Assembly: GCF_000583655.1 (NCBI RefSeq)
Contig: NZ_BAKI01000007.1
Span: forward strand, 1 to 64,000
DNA length: 64,000 nt
Origin: Lentilactobacillus farraginis DSM 18382 = JCM 14108
GTDB lineage: Bacteria > Bacillota > Bacilli > Lactobacillales > Lactobacillaceae
Reading direction: 5' to 3'
Shown here: positions 26,200 through 35,943 of the stretch, piece by piece
Position numbering within the stretch: position 1 is the stretch's first letter
Layout of the letters: each line of letters starts with the position of its first letter
Translations under genes and position numbers: made by a program
Notes under the pieces: generated by a model
Database searches by the model: none
Told to the model about the DNA's origin: nothing
Seen by the model: only the letters and a program-made list of their open reading frames with translations

Positions 26200-27588
26200 G
26201 TGAAGATCACAAAAAAACAGAAGCCGTTTAATTGGCATTTCCTGATGCCCTTGATGTTGGCAGCTTCCTTAAACCCGTTAAATAGTTCAATGATTGCAAC
26301 CGCTCTGCCCAAAATCTCGGAATCCTTGAAGATTTCGGCAGGAACAGCAACCCTACTGGTTAGTATTCTTTATCTGGTAAGTGCGGTTGCCCAACCAACT
26401 TTTGGTAAACTGGCTGAGATTTTCGGCCCCCGGAAAATTCTAATTATAGGAAGTGGTTTTGCTGCCTGTGGTGGCCTTATTGGTGGCACAATCCATACTT
26501 TTATCAGTTTACTGATTGCCAGAATCTTTATCGGCCTTGGAACTTCGAGCGGCTATCCATCCGCAATGCTAATAATAAGCCGACGGGCAAACCACCTTGA
26601 GAATAAAACCATTCCCGGCAATGTTCTTGGCAATCTCCAAATTGCATCCATGGCAACGTCGGCTTTGGGCTTACCTTTAGGAGGTGTCTTGGTTGGCTTG
26701 TTTGATTGGCCGTCAATCTTCTACATTAATATCTTGATTGCAGTCATCATTTTAACAACCACCCTCGCCTGGCTGCCGGCTGACATGAAAACAGCTGATT
26801 TTAATAATAGTCAACTACTAAAACAACTTGACCTGCCGGGAATTGGGTTATTTGCGGCTACCGTTATCACATTGCTCGTATGGCTATTTAATCTGCCTAC
26901 TTTTAATTTACCAATATTCGTGATCATGATGTTTTGCATCGTTAGTTTAATCATTTGGGAACGCCATGCCAAGGTGCTATTTTTTGATGTCAAATTTTTA
27001 TGGCATCACCAAGATGTTGTCTTAACACTGATTCGAATCCTTTTATTAAGCATTTGTGTTTACACCATCATGTACGGTGTTAGTCAGTGGTTGGAAGCAA
27101 CTCATGCTTCCTCAGCTGAAGTCACCGGACTACTTTTATTACCCATGAGTGTGGTTTCAGCTATCACCATTCCCCCGATTGCATCGCGAAACCTAGTCCG
27201 GCTGCCACTGATGGTTGCGACATTGGCATCATTGGTAGGATCAGTCGGATTGCTTTTCTTTTATGCCCAAACACCACTTTTATTTATCATTATTGTTACC
27301 ACTGGTTTTGGCATTGTCTTGGGAGCTATGTCACAAGGCAGCCAGTTGGCATTGTATCTTCAGGTACCCGTTAAAATAATGGGGACTGCCTCGGGATTAT
27401 TACGAACATTTGGCTATATCGGTTCCATTATGTCTTCTTCACTCATTAATATTGGCTTTCGTTCAGAGGCTACTACCTCAGGACTGCATTTAATTGCCTT
27501 TTTAATGATTATCGTTAGTTTAATTGTTGCAGTGATTACGATTTTCGATCAGTCTCTCAAACAGGCACGAAAAAGGTCAAAGGCTTAG
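26200..27588 (+). CDS. MFS drug-efflux transporter (DHA2-like)
   Basis: 462-residue multi-helix exporter. The N-terminus carries the family pattern MIATALPKISESL followed by a motif-A-like region (GKLAEIFGPRKILIIG), and GYPSAMLI with ALGLPLGGVLVG corresponds to the antiporter motif C region. Proton-driven efflux of a hydrophobic compound is the expected role. GTG start at 26200, 8 bases after AAAGGAG. Co-transcribed with the isochorismatase-like gene under the divergent TetR regulator, suggesting a detoxification pair; the inducer is unknown. Confidence 0.88.
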   Translation: MKITKKQKPFNWHFLMPLMLAASLNPLNSSMIATALPKISESLKISAGTATLLVSILYLVSAVAQPTFGKLAEIFGPRKILIIGSGFAACGGLIGGTIHTFISLLIARIFIGLGTSSGYPSAMLIISRRANHLENKTIPGNVLGNLQIASMATSALGLPLGGVLVGLFDWPSIFYINILIAVIILTTTLAWLPADMKTADFNNSQLLKQLDLPGIGLFAATVITLLVWLFNLPTFNLPIFVIMMFCIVSLIIWERHAKVLFFDVKFLWHHQDVVLTLIRILLLSICVYTIMYGVSQWLEATHASSAEVTGLLLLPMSVVSAITIPPIASRNLVRLPLMVATLASLVGSVGLLFFYAQTPLLFIIIVTTGFGIVLGAMSQGSQLALYLQVPVKIMGTASGLLRTFGYIGSIMSSSLINIGFRSEATTSGLHLIAFLMIIVSLIVAVITIFDQSLKQARKRSKA

Positions 27589-27660
27589 CGGCATTAAAAG
27601 CCTGCTCAACAGAAAAATATTTTTTGCAAATTTTTCTAAAATTATCGGTAATTAAAAGCT

Positions 27661-28272
27661 TCACTCGTTAATGCCCAACAAATCAAACGGGCTCATATAC
27701 CTGGTTTTCATAATAATATCGGAAATTATCGCGGGGCTTTCAGGATTCCCTTCCGCCAGCCAAACTTTGATGATACTCATTAATCCCGACACAATGATTT
27801 CATGGGCAAAATTATCCGGAATTTTCGTGGTCATTCCGGTCCGGCCTTTCAATCTAAATAAATCTGCATCAATAATTTTTGTTAACAGCAATTTGACCCG
27901 TTCTTCCAGCTGACCATCTCCCTTTGGACCAAGCAAGGCTCGAATCATATCAAAATTGCGATTAATATACTGAATTATTTTGTCAACGACCGGATATGTT
28001 TGTGGTTTACCAACCGCAACATTTTGATACTGCATGGTATCAGCCAAATTAGCTTTCATTATTTTTCGAATATCATTTAAAATTTGATTTTCAAAGTGAT
28101 CGACCATGGCAAACTTATCCTGATAGTGTGCGTAAAAAGTACTTCGGTTAATTTTGGCATATTTCGTAATATCACTAACCGTAATGTGGTCAACCCCTTT
28201 TGTTTCCACTAAATAAATAAACGCCCTACGAATTTTTTCTTCAGTCTGAGCGACTTTTTGATGAACCGTCAT
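27661..28272 (-). CDS. TetR/AcrR-family regulator of the ABC exporter
   Basis: 203-residue regulator with an N-terminal TetR helix-turn-helix (IRRAFIYLVETKGVDHITVS, then YAKINRSTFYAHYQDK at about 30-52). The C-terminal domain resembles the TetR_C domains of DhaS/YezE-like low-GC Gram-positive regulators. The ATG at 28272 is preferred (AGGAAG upstream) over 20 further open codons. Divergent from an ABC exporter; a 29-base palindrome in the gap is the likely operator. Confidence 0.87.
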   Translation of the reverse strand: MTVHQKVAQTEEKIRRAFIYLVETKGVDHITVSDITKYAKINRSTFYAHYQDKFAMVDHFENQILNDIRKIMKANLADTMQYQNVAVGKPQTYPVVDKIIQYINRNFDMIRALLGPKGDGQLEERVKLLLTKIIDADLFRLKGRTGMTTKIPDNFAHEIIVSGLMSIIKVWLAEGNPESPAIISDIIMKTRYMSPFDLLGINE

Positions 28273-28318
28273 TAATTGACACTTCCTAACTGTTTTGCTT
28301 ATCATATCGTTTTTTAAA

Positions 28319-28347
28319 TTTAAAATCAACATTATGTCGATTTTAAA
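28319..28347. promoter_or_regulatory. Palindromic operator candidate for the TetR regulator
   Basis: TTTAAAATCAACAT, one central T, then ATGTCGATTTTAAA: two 14-base arms with one mismatch, 47 bases before the regulator start and 171 before the ABC gene. Confidence 0.75.
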
Positions 28348-28517
28348 TCTTTTTTAGCAAAATCTATTTTATATTAAAATATGATAGGCCAGTTAAAAGC
28401 CGTGAATAACGAGTTTTAAACCAACACTTTTTAATTTTTTGCTGGTTGTCTTTCCCTAAGCAACCAAGTATTCTTTTTATAAGCAACAACGTGTTGATTT
28501 AAAAAGGGGAGGATTTT

Positions 28518-29219
28518 ATGGCATACATTGAAGTACGTAATGAATCAAAAATTTACGGGAGTGGCGAGCAGGAAGTTCGCGCTAATGATAACGTCAACTT
28601 CACAATCAGCAAGGGTGAACTAACGGTAATTGTTGGCGCCTCAGGGGCTGGAAAGTCAACATTACTCAATATTTTAGGCGGCATGGATTCCCCTACCAAA
28701 GGGCAGGTTATTATTAACGGCAAAGATATTGCCAACTATTCCTCCCGAAAAATGACAACTTTTCGCCGTCGATCGATCGGATTTGTTTTTCAATTTTATA
28801 ATCTAATCCCCAATCTGACGGCACTGGAAAATGTTGAACTGGCATCGCAAATTTCCCCTGATGCTTTAGACGTCAAAAAAGTGATGGCAGATGTTGGCTT
28901 AAAGCAACGGATGGCTAATTTCCCAGCACAATTATCAGGCGGTGAACAACAACGGGTGGCCATTGCACGGGCGATTGCCAAGAATCCCGAATTATTATTA
29001 TGTGATGAACCAACTGGCGCTTTAGACTATCAAACCGGTAAAAGTATCTTGACGCTGCTTCAGAATTTTAGCCGACAGACCAAGAAAAACGTGATTATTG
29101 TTACGCATAACGGCATGATCAAATCCATGGCCGATCACGTTATTGAAATTGGGGATGGCAAAGTCAAACAAGATATTTTGAATTCCAAGCCAACACCAGT
29201 CGAACAGATTGAATGGTAG
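28518..29219 (+). CDS. ABC exporter ATP-binding protein (MacB/LolD/BceA type)
   Basis: 233-residue ATPase that powers the permease encoded directly downstream. Walker [10 protein letters not shown] is at about 41-49, the signature [14 protein letters not shown] near 140, and Walker [13 protein letters not shown] near 163. Q-loop and H-loop (VTHN) are also present. FtsX-partnering ATPases of this length serve antimicrobial-peptide resistance or lipoprotein/peptide export. ATG at 28518 after GGGGAGG. The permease GTG follows the stop without a gap, so translation is coupled. Confidence 0.92.
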   Translation: MAYIEVRNESKIYGSGEQEVRANDNVNFTISKGELTVIVGASGAGKSTLLNILGGMDSPTKGQVIINGKDIANYSSRKMTTFRRRSIGFVFQFYNLIPNLTALENVELASQISPDALDVKKVMADVGLKQRMANFPAQLSGGEQQRVAIARAIAKNPELLLCDEPTGALDYQTGKSILTLLQNFSRQTKKNVIIVTHNGMIKSMADHVIEIGDGKVKQDILNSKPTPVEQIEW

Positions 29220-31891
29220 GTGAGCAAATTGAAAAAAGCCTTACGGAAAAATATTTTTAGAGAGTTCCGGTTTTCCTTTGCCCGCTTTATCTCAATTACT
29301 ATGTTGCTTGCGCTTGGTGTTTTCGTTTTAATCGGTTTAAAGGTTACCGGTCCGGATATGCGGACAACCGGGAACAATTATTATACCGCGCATAAAATGG
29401 CCGATGCATGATCACCAGCAACACCGGTATTACCAAAGCCGATCAAAATTATATGCGCAAGCTGCCGCATATTAAAACAATTGAATTTGGGACCAGAAAA
29501 GACGCGGTTATTAAGGGAACTGACAAGAGCATCCGCTTATCGTCGAACACAACCAAGCTGTCTACCAATAAAGTTGTTTCTGGCCGTTTACCAAAGGAGT
29601 CTAATGAAGTTGCCCTTAGCAATCGTGAAAAAAGTAATTATAAAATCGGCCAAACAATTCAGCTGGTCAATAACAAAGGAAAGGCCAATATTTCAGGCCT
29701 GAAAAATACGACTTACAAAGTTGTCGGCTTTGTGACCTCCAGCGATTATTTAAAAAAGGAAAATCTGGGAGTTACTTCAGCCGGAACCGGTCAATTAGCT
29801 ACTTTTGGGATTGTTAATAGACGCGCCTTCTCAAGCAAACAGCCAACCGTTGCCCGCATCAGTTATGACAACGTTCACGGTAACAGCTACTCATCAGCGT
29901 ATGAAAATCAGGTTCAAAAAAACGTTGATAATACGGAAAAGCGTTTAAATGACCGGGCCAAAAAACGACACGCCCAGATAAAAGCAGCCGGATTGGCCAA
30001 ACTGGATACCGCTCAAACCAGGCTTAATCAGCAAAAGCAGAAACTCAGCCAAACCAAAAACCAGCTAAAAGCCGCGTCGGCTCAGGCAGTTCAGCGTTCA
30101 CAGCTAAAGGCAGCTCAAAAACAGGTTGCCGCCAACCAGGCTAAACTCCAGAAAGCCCAAAGCAAACTTACCACCCAGCGGCAAACACTAACCAATCTGC
30201 CGGCTATTACCTATCAGATTCAAAGTCGAAACGATTATAACGAAGGTTACAATCAATTTGGTGAAGACGCCAAACGAATCGATGTCTTATCCAATACTTT
30301 CCCAATCATTTTCTTTGCCGTTGCAATTCTGGTTAGTTTGACAACTATGTCTCGAATGGCCGAGGAAAAACGACAGGAAATCGGTACTTTACGAGCATTG
30401 GGCTATTCGAAATTCGATACACTGAAGATTTTCCTGATTTATGGAACAGCTTCCGGTCTTTTAGGATCGGCACTGGGAGCCTGGCTTGGAACCGGCCTGC
30501 TCCCAAGGAGGATCTTCGCTGCCTACGCCGCAAACTTCGTCATCCCCAACTTTCAAACACCACCATCCGGCTTTTGGATCAGTCTTTCAATTATCATTTC
30601 ATTACTATGCACGATCGCGCCGGCAGTCTGGTCGGCCTTCTTAATGTTGAAGGATCAACCAGCGGTCTTAATGCTGCCCAAACCGCCAAAGTCGGGTTCA
30701 AAAGTGCTATTGGAAAGAATGCCGTTTATTTGGAATCACCTTTCCTTTAACTACAAGGTAACCATTCGAAACCTTGCCCGTTACAAAGAGCGGATGTTTA
30801 TGACCATTCTTGGTGTACTGGGATGTACAGCACTGCTGATCACCGGTTTTGGTATTCGGGATTCGCTAAACGGCATTGTTGACACGCAATATAAAGACAT
30901 TATTCACTACGATGTTATTGGTGTCTATAATCCGGATGCAGCTCAAAATAAAAAGGCTGACTACCTAAAAACGGTCGATGACTTGGCCGGTGTTAAACAC
31001 GACACAACAGTTTACTACGAGTCCGTTACCTCTCGGCCTAAGAGGATTGATCATAATCAAAACATTTCAATGATCGTGCCTAAATCGACAACTAATTTCA
31101 ATCAATTTGTAACACTCAGAAATCCAAGTACGAAAAAAACATTGCGGTTGACTGATAACGGTGTTGTGATCACCCAGAAACTTGCGACACTAAGTCATAT
31201 AAAAGTCGGTGATTACTTAATGGTTAAAAATGCCAATGGTGACAAGCATCGGGTTAGCGTCTCCGGGATTACTGAAATGTATGCCGGTCACTCGCTTTAT
31301 ATGAGCCCAGCTTACTACCACAAAGTCTTTGGCCACAGTGTCAACTACAATGCCAAAATGCTAATGCTAAAGGATCGGTCAGCCAAAAATATTGATCGGG
31401 TGTCCCGCGAGTTGACCCGTCAAGATGCATCAATAACGGCTATTCAGTCTGATGACGCCAAAGCAACGATTAATAATATCCTGTCAGGTCTCAACCATTT
31501 GGTATTAATTATCATTGTCGCCGCATCAATGCTGGCCTTCGTTGTGCTGTTTACGTTGACCAACATCAACGTTTCCGAACGAATTCGTGAATTATCTACT
31601 ATTAAGGTGCTTGGCTTTTATCCAATGGAAGTTGTGATGTATGTTTATCGGGAAACCTTCATTTTAAGTTTGGCAGGTGTCCTACTCGGCTTCATTGGCG
31701 GTGCCTGGCTGCATAATTACATCATGCAAACACTGCCGCCGGAAACCGCGATGGCTGATCTGACACTTCTGTGGACTAATTTCACCACCTCAGGGGTTAT
31801 GACACTGATCTTCTCAATTATCGTCATGGCAATTATGGCTTATAAGATCAACCGAGTGGATATGCTGGGTGCTTTGAAATCGGTTGATTAA
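29220..31891 (+). pseudogene. ABC exporter FtsX-type permease, frameshifted near the N-terminus
   Basis: Large permease of about 890 residues when rebuilt. The first 63 residues (GTG start, ALRKNIFREFRFSFARFISI, first membrane helix) end at an ATGA junction (29408-29411); adding one base restores HKMADAMITSNTGITKADQN. There is no ribosome site for a separate second start, so a frameshift is the better reading. After helix 1 comes a large extracytoplasmic domain with a Gln/Lys/Ala coiled coil (about residues 240-325), then a FtsX core (SRMAEEKRQEIGTLRALGYS), a second extracytoplasmic domain and a second FtsX core (NINVSERIRELSTIKVLGFY). Partner of the upstream ATPase; strong terminator follows. 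Confidence 0.87.
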
Positions 31892-31931
31892 ACCACCTAA
31901 TTAAGTATTCAATTTCTATTCCCAGAACCAG

Positions 31932-31983
31932 CGCGAACTGCCTGTCAGGATAATCAATTCTGACAGGCAGTTCGCGGTTTGTT
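31932..31983 (+). terminator. Terminator of the ABC exporter operon
   Basis: CGCGAACTGCCTGTCA pairs perfectly with TGACAGGCAGTTCGCG around a 13-base loop, followed by a T-rich run. Confidence 0.92.
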
Positions 31984-32043
31984 GGATCTATTTTAATTCG
32001 CCAATAAATAAGAATTTAACAACGATATCCGAGCTTTAATCTT

Positions 32044-32507
32044 TCAGGAATTAATAATCCGGTTAAATACAACCATGTCCTGCAACGTAATGCCATTTGA
32101 AACTATTGGACGCGCGTATTCTTTGAAAAATTTTTCCTGATACCGTAAAATCTGAAACCATTTTTTAAATAAAAATATATATTTTGGATATCAGCATCCC
32201 CAGTCCCCACAATTAACTGTTCAAGACTTTTAGGAGATTTACTTACAACAAACGAAATTAACTGTGTACCAATTCCGTTGCCTTGGTATTTTGGCAATAC
32301 GGATATGTTTTTTATTTCTGCATTCCCTTTATCATCAAAAATCATCAAGAGTGCCGCAACAATTTTAGACTGAATTTTGGCAACAAAAATTTTTCCTAAG
32401 TTAAGATAACCCATTACTTTTTCTTTATCTTCATCACCGACTAACAATAACGGTAGCAGTGTCATCCGTTCCTGATTCTTAAATTCAAAATATTGGACAT
32501 TCTCCAT
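32044..32507 (-). pseudogene. GNAT-family N-acetyltransferase, frameshifted at the C-terminus
   Basis: About 154 residues when rebuilt. The acetyl-CoA-binding motif A is NISVLPKYQGNGIGTQLI (about 70-87), and NIYFYLKNGFRFYGIRKNF is the typical C-terminal motif B. The frame stops at 32103 with a charged nonsense tail. Adding one T to a T run near 32128 continues it as FKEYARPIVSNGITLQDMVV to the stop at 32044, as in other GNAT proteins of lactobacilli. ATG at 32507 with GGAAG upstream. Substrate unknown. Confidence 0.82.
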
Positions 32508-32542
32508 TCGGCCCACTTCCAATCAACTTATCCAAAATAATT

Positions 32543-33487
32543 TTAGTCCCTTGGCTGATTTACCGGCCATTTCGGATTCTCACCGTCCAGCACTCGGACC
32601 ACCTCACTAGCGGCATCAACCGCCATACGAGAAAAGCTTTCGACAGTGCTGGAGCCAATATGCGGCGTTAATAACACATTGTCAAATTGAAACAGTTTGC
32701 TAGTCATTGGCAGCGGCTCCTCCTCAAAGACGTCCAACGCGACACCGGCAAGTCGGTGGCTGGTCAGTGCCGCAATTAAGGCATCGGTATCAACCAAGCT
32801 GCCACGACTCAAATTAACCAGTACACTTGACGGCTTCATCATTGCCAACTGCTCGTCACCAATAATATGGCGGGTTTGCGGATTAGCAGCCAAATGCAGG
32901 GTTACCACGTCAGCCGTTTTCAGCAGGGTTGTTAAATCAACAAATTTACCGTAGGGTGACTGCTTTTGCGAACGATTATAAATCAGAATTTCCATGTCCA
33001 AAGCACTGGCCTTTTTGGCAACCTGTTGACCAATGTGACCGTAACCAATAATCCCCAACGTTTTCCCAGCTAAATCAAAGCCCAGATGGGATTGCGAATA
33101 GGTGCTGTTTCCCTCACGCATCTCCATTGAAATTTTAGTCAAGTTCTTGGAAAGATCAAAGATTTCAGCTAAGGTTGTCTCGGCAACGGTTGCCGCGTTT
33201 GCATTCGGCGTATTGGTCACCCACACACCATGCTTGGCACTTGCAGCCAAGTCAACGTTATCATAACCAACCCCATGACGGGCAATTATCTTCAGCTTTG
33301 GCAGCTGGGAGAGGACCGCTTCGCCAATATGATTAAGAAAAATAATCATGCCATCCGCATCTCGTCCGTGTGCAAGCAAACTGCTGGTTGAATGCCCATC
33401 AACTTCAATTAATTCAATTCCCCGATCGGTTAAATAGTCCTTTCCCGCCTGCGATAAGGTTTTGGGAACAATTACTTTTTTACTCAT
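32543..33487 (-). CDS. D-2-hydroxyacid dehydrogenase (phosphoglycerate dehydrogenase-like)
   Basis: 314-residue NAD-dependent dehydrogenase. Rossmann motif GYGHIGQQ is near 147, and the catalytic Arg (NLSRGSLVD), Glu (DVFEEEPL) and His (LTPHIGSST) are all present. The ARHGVGYDNVD block is typical of the SerA/hydroxypyruvate-reductase branch, but the C-terminal ACT domain of SerA is missing, so the substrate is open. ATG at 33487. It lies 11 bases downstream of a Nudix hydrolase gene on the same strand and is probably co-transcribed with it. Confidence 0.9.
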   Translation of the reverse strand: MSKKVIVPKTLSQAGKDYLTDRGIELIEVDGHSTSSLLAHGRDADGMIIFLNHIGEAVLSQLPKLKIIARHGVGYDNVDLAASAKHGVWVTNTPNANAATVAETTLAEIFDLSKNLTKISMEMREGNSTYSQSHLGFDLAGKTLGIIGYGHIGQQVAKKASALDMEILIYNRSQKQSPYGKFVDLTTLLKTADVVTLHLAANPQTRHIIGDEQLAMMKPSSVLVNLSRGSLVDTDALIAALTSHRLAGVALDVFEEEPLPMTSKLFQFDNVLLTPHIGSSTVESFSRMAVDAASEVVRVLDGENPKWPVNQPRD

Positions 33488-33498
33488 TTCAAATCTCC

Positions 33499-33957
33499 TT
33501 ATTTCGTTAATTTTTGGTTCGCATATGCCAACATGTCGGCGGTTTGCTGATTCAGCAGTGGTGGTAAGTCATCAAAATCAAAATAGGCTACTCGAACCGT
33601 CTCATCAGTTTTAGCCTGCAATGGCTGACCGCCAATTTGTCTTACATGATAAAGTGCAGTAATCGTTTGCGCGATATCCCCATTAGGATAACGGGTCTCA
33701 CCCTGATCAAAGATTTTTAACAGGTTCACAATCTCAACATCAATCCCGCTATCTTCTTTGTATTCTCGAACGCATGCCTGCGCGTAAGTTTCACCATATT
33801 CCAAATAACCGCCTGGCAAGCTCCAATTATGCGTATCGGTTCGCAAATTTAATAAGACCTGTCCGTTACTATTTAACAAAATCCCACCAGCAGTGTTCAT
33901 AATGATCGGTGTATGCCCAACCAGTGACCGGATCTTGGCAACATAACCTTTCGCCAT
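33499..33957 (-). CDS. Nudix hydrolase
   Basis: 152-residue enzyme that hydrolyses a nucleoside diphosphate linked to another moiety. The Nudix box is GGYLEYGETYAQACVREYKE followed by DSGI (about residues 48-71); the second Glu of the REUxEE segment is Asp here, a conservative change. The preceding WSLPGG is typical. ATG at 33957 with GAGAGGGG upstream. First gene of a probable two-gene unit with the hydroxyacid dehydrogenase; a functional link is not evident. Confidence 0.9.
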   Translation of the reverse strand: MAKGYVAKIRSLVGHTPIIMNTAGGILLNSNGQVLLNLRTDTHNWSLPGGYLEYGETYAQACVREYKEDSGIDVEIVNLLKIFDQGETRYPNGDIAQTITALYHVRQIGGQPLQAKTDETVRVAYFDFDDLPPLLNQQTADMLAYANQKLTK

Positions 33958-34046
33958 CGTTACGACCCCTCTCTTATTTTAGTTGTTAAAGATATGATAC
34001 ATTTTTGGTGAAAGTTAGTAAAATTAATTCACAAGGCTGTTGCTGT

Positions 34047-34133
34047 GGCGCCGTTGATCGGTTTATTATGGGGTCTACTACAGCCTATGTCGTTCGAAAT
34101 GCCAATGTCCAAGTTCTAGTGGTTAACGATTAA
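34047..34133 (+). pseudogene. 3' remnant of a universal stress protein gene
   Basis: Twenty-eight codons before the TAA at 34131 read GAVDRFIMGSTTAYVVRNAN and then VQVLVVND, which is the characteristic C-terminus of UspA-family proteins (G-x-V-x-R-F-x-x-GS-x-x-x-x-V-x-x-x-A-x-x-x-VLVV). No matching N-terminal part precedes it. A leftover fragment of a deleted usp gene. Confidence 0.65.
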
Positions 34134-34167
34134 TTTTTTTAATTACCAAAATTAAAATACTAAAAAT

Positions 34168-34214
34168 AAAAGTTATGCGTTTAATGTTTCCTACGTTAAG
34201 TGCATAACTTTTTT
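34168..34214 (+). terminator. Terminator, probably of the lost usp gene
   Basis: AAGTTATGC pairs with GCATAACTT (inner partial pairing) and is followed by a T run. It is 35 bases after the usp remnant's stop and has no other upstream gene to serve. Confidence 0.75.
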
Positions 34215-34422
34215 GTTAATACGCAAAAACAAAGCTATTCTTCTATATCAAATTTTAATACCTCACCTGAGTAACAAACAACTTGTTTTCAGATATATAG
34301 GCTTGAATCATTTTATCGATCAATAATTAAAAGAATTCTGTTGCCGTATCAGCAATACTGGTTCACAATGAACGTATTCCTTACATCACAACCACAGTAT
34401 CTTGAAAGAGAGGATAGCGTTA

Positions 34423-35382
34423 ATGAAAATTGTTTTGTTAGATGGCTATGCATTGAACAACGATCTGAATTGGCAGCCCTTAAAAGCATTAGGTGAATGC
34501 CACCTGTATGCCCGGACACCAGTTGACGATTCTCAAGAAATCTTAAACCGGATTGAAAATGCCGAAATCGTGATTACTCATAAAACTCCATTAACGGCCG
34601 AAATTATTCAACAGGCGCCCAATCTTAAGTACATTGGCGTGATGGGAGACGGCTACGACGTGGTTGACACACAAGCCGCGGCAAAAAGAAATATTCCAGT
34701 AACCAACATTCCCGTTTACGCAACTGATGCCGTTGCCCAAGCCACCTTTGCTTTGCTTTTGGAAATCGCCAACCAAGTTGGCCGCCATAATCAATTGGTC
34801 CACGAAGGGCGATGGGCAGCCAGTCCCGATTTCACTTTTTGGCAAAAGCCCTTAATTGCGTTGAAGGGTAAAACACTGGGCCTAATTGGTTACGGCCGAA
34901 TAGCCCAAAGAGTTGCTGAAATTGCTCGGGCTTTTTCAATGAACGTTATTTTCTATAATCATCGGCCAACTGCACACTCGCCAAAAACAATTCAGCAGGT
35001 TAGTTTAACAACGCTACTGAAAACGGCCGATATTATCAGCCTTCACGTCCGACTGACCCCCGAAACAACCAATTTGATTCGAAAAGAAACAATCAACGAA
35101 ATGAAACCCGGTGTTATTTTATTAAATACTGCCCGCGGTAAGCTGGTTAATGAAGCCGATCTGGCCAATGCTTTAAAAAGCGGCAAGATTCGGGCAGCTG
35201 CTGTCGATGTTGCCGCAAAAGAACCCATCCCCAATACCAGTCCACTTTTAAACGCGCCCAATTGTTATTTGACACCACACATTGCCTGGGCCGCTTTTGA
35301 AACCAGAACCGACCTGTTAAAAATGACCATCGAAAACTTAAAGGCCTTCCTGTCCGGGCACCCGGCTAACGTTGTCAATTAA
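34423..35382 (+). CDS. D-2-hydroxyacid dehydrogenase (glycerate dehydrogenase-like)
   Basis: 319-residue NAD-dependent dehydrogenase, a distant relative of the one at 32543. It has GLIGYGRIAQRVAEIA as the nucleotide motif (the last Gly of GxGxxG is Ala), catalytic Arg in NTARGKLVN, Glu in DVAAKEPIP and His in LTPHIAWA. The HIAWA ending and length resemble glycerate dehydrogenases/hydroxypyruvate reductases. The ATG at 34423 is used, 9 bases after GAGAGGA; seven extra open codons precede it. Monocistronic. Confidence 0.9.
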   Translation: MKIVLLDGYALNNDLNWQPLKALGECHLYARTPVDDSQEILNRIENAEIVITHKTPLTAEIIQQAPNLKYIGVMGDGYDVVDTQAAAKRNIPVTNIPVYATDAVAQATFALLLEIANQVGRHNQLVHEGRWAASPDFTFWQKPLIALKGKTLGLIGYGRIAQRVAEIARAFSMNVIFYNHRPTAHSPKTIQQVSLTTLLKTADIISLHVRLTPETTNLIRKETINEMKPGVILLNTARGKLVNEADLANALKSGKIRAAAVDVAAKEPIPNTSPLLNAPNCYLTPHIAWAAFETRTDLLKMTIENLKAFLSGHPANVVN

Positions 35383-35423
35383 CTTAAAAAGCCGATTTTA
35401 TTTGAGTAAGGAAGCACTATATT

Positions 35424-35780
35424 ATGACAAACCCAACTGATTGAAAAGCAGCACTGAACTCAAAAGAAGATTTCAAGAACTTTATTACTGATTAATTCGC
35501 AAAACATGAAGAATTAACCGGCAATTACGAAAATTCATCTTATTATGAATATTACACGGTTCGTTTGGACAGCAAGCAAGGGCTCATCATCACCCTGACA
35601 ACTGGCATTAACACGACAGGCAATATCGGAGTCAGCCCAATGCCGTTTAAAGATGCTGAAAAGCTTTCAATTGAGCAATTCCGTTAATTTATTCTCCACA
35701 AGAAGTTTGCTGACATGCACACTTCTTTGGCCGACGTTTTCAAGACGGTTGCCGGCGTACCGGATGCTGTTAACGAATAA
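35424..35780 (+). pseudogene. 118-codon gene with three in-frame nonsense codons
   Basis: A single continuous frame from ATG 35424 (AAGGA upstream) to TAA 35780 is interrupted at 35442 (TGA), 35493 (TAA) and 35685 (TAA) but has no frameshift. Between them it reads as a normal soluble protein (HEELTGNYENSSYYEYYTVR, LDSKQGLIITLTTGIN, FADMHTSLADVFKTVAGVPD). Each stop is one transition from a likely sense codon: TGA from TGG, TAA from CAA. This is a different kind of damage from the one-base indels elsewhere and looks like real gene decay. Product family not recognised. Confidence 0.75.
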
Positions 35781-35805
35781 TCATTAACTAAAATTAAGCC
35801 AAAAA

Positions 35806-35842
35806 TACTGACTCGAGGTTTATCTCCAGTCAGTGTTTTTTA
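35806..35842. terminator. Terminator between the decayed gene and kup
   Basis: ACTGACT...AGTCAGT stem with a T run on the plus strand and a partly T-rich flank on the minus strand; may serve both. Confidence 0.75.
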
Positions 35843-35943
35843 TTAGCTAATTTTTCGTTCAAACTTTTTCAAGTGAAATAACTGATCGATCCGCTTAAAA
35901 TAATTACCAGAAATTGTCAGTAAGATTACCCTTAAATTATTTT

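Noticed and set aside
29408-31891. Separate gene starting at the ATGA overlap inside the ABC permease
   Set aside because: The overlap resembles translational coupling, but there is no ribosome site, and FtsX permeases need the first helix encoded upstream. A one-base frameshift explains it better.
34047-34400. Search for tRNA, riboswitch or small RNA in the gap before the glycerate dehydrogenase-like gene
   Set aside because: Only a usp remnant and a terminator were found; no cloverleaf or known riboswitch core.
35424-35780. Stop-codon recoding (readthrough or selenocysteine) for the gene with three stops
   Set aside because: Two different stop codons are involved, both terminate neighbouring genes normally, and no recoding element or selenocysteine machinery is seen. 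Pseudogene is simpler.
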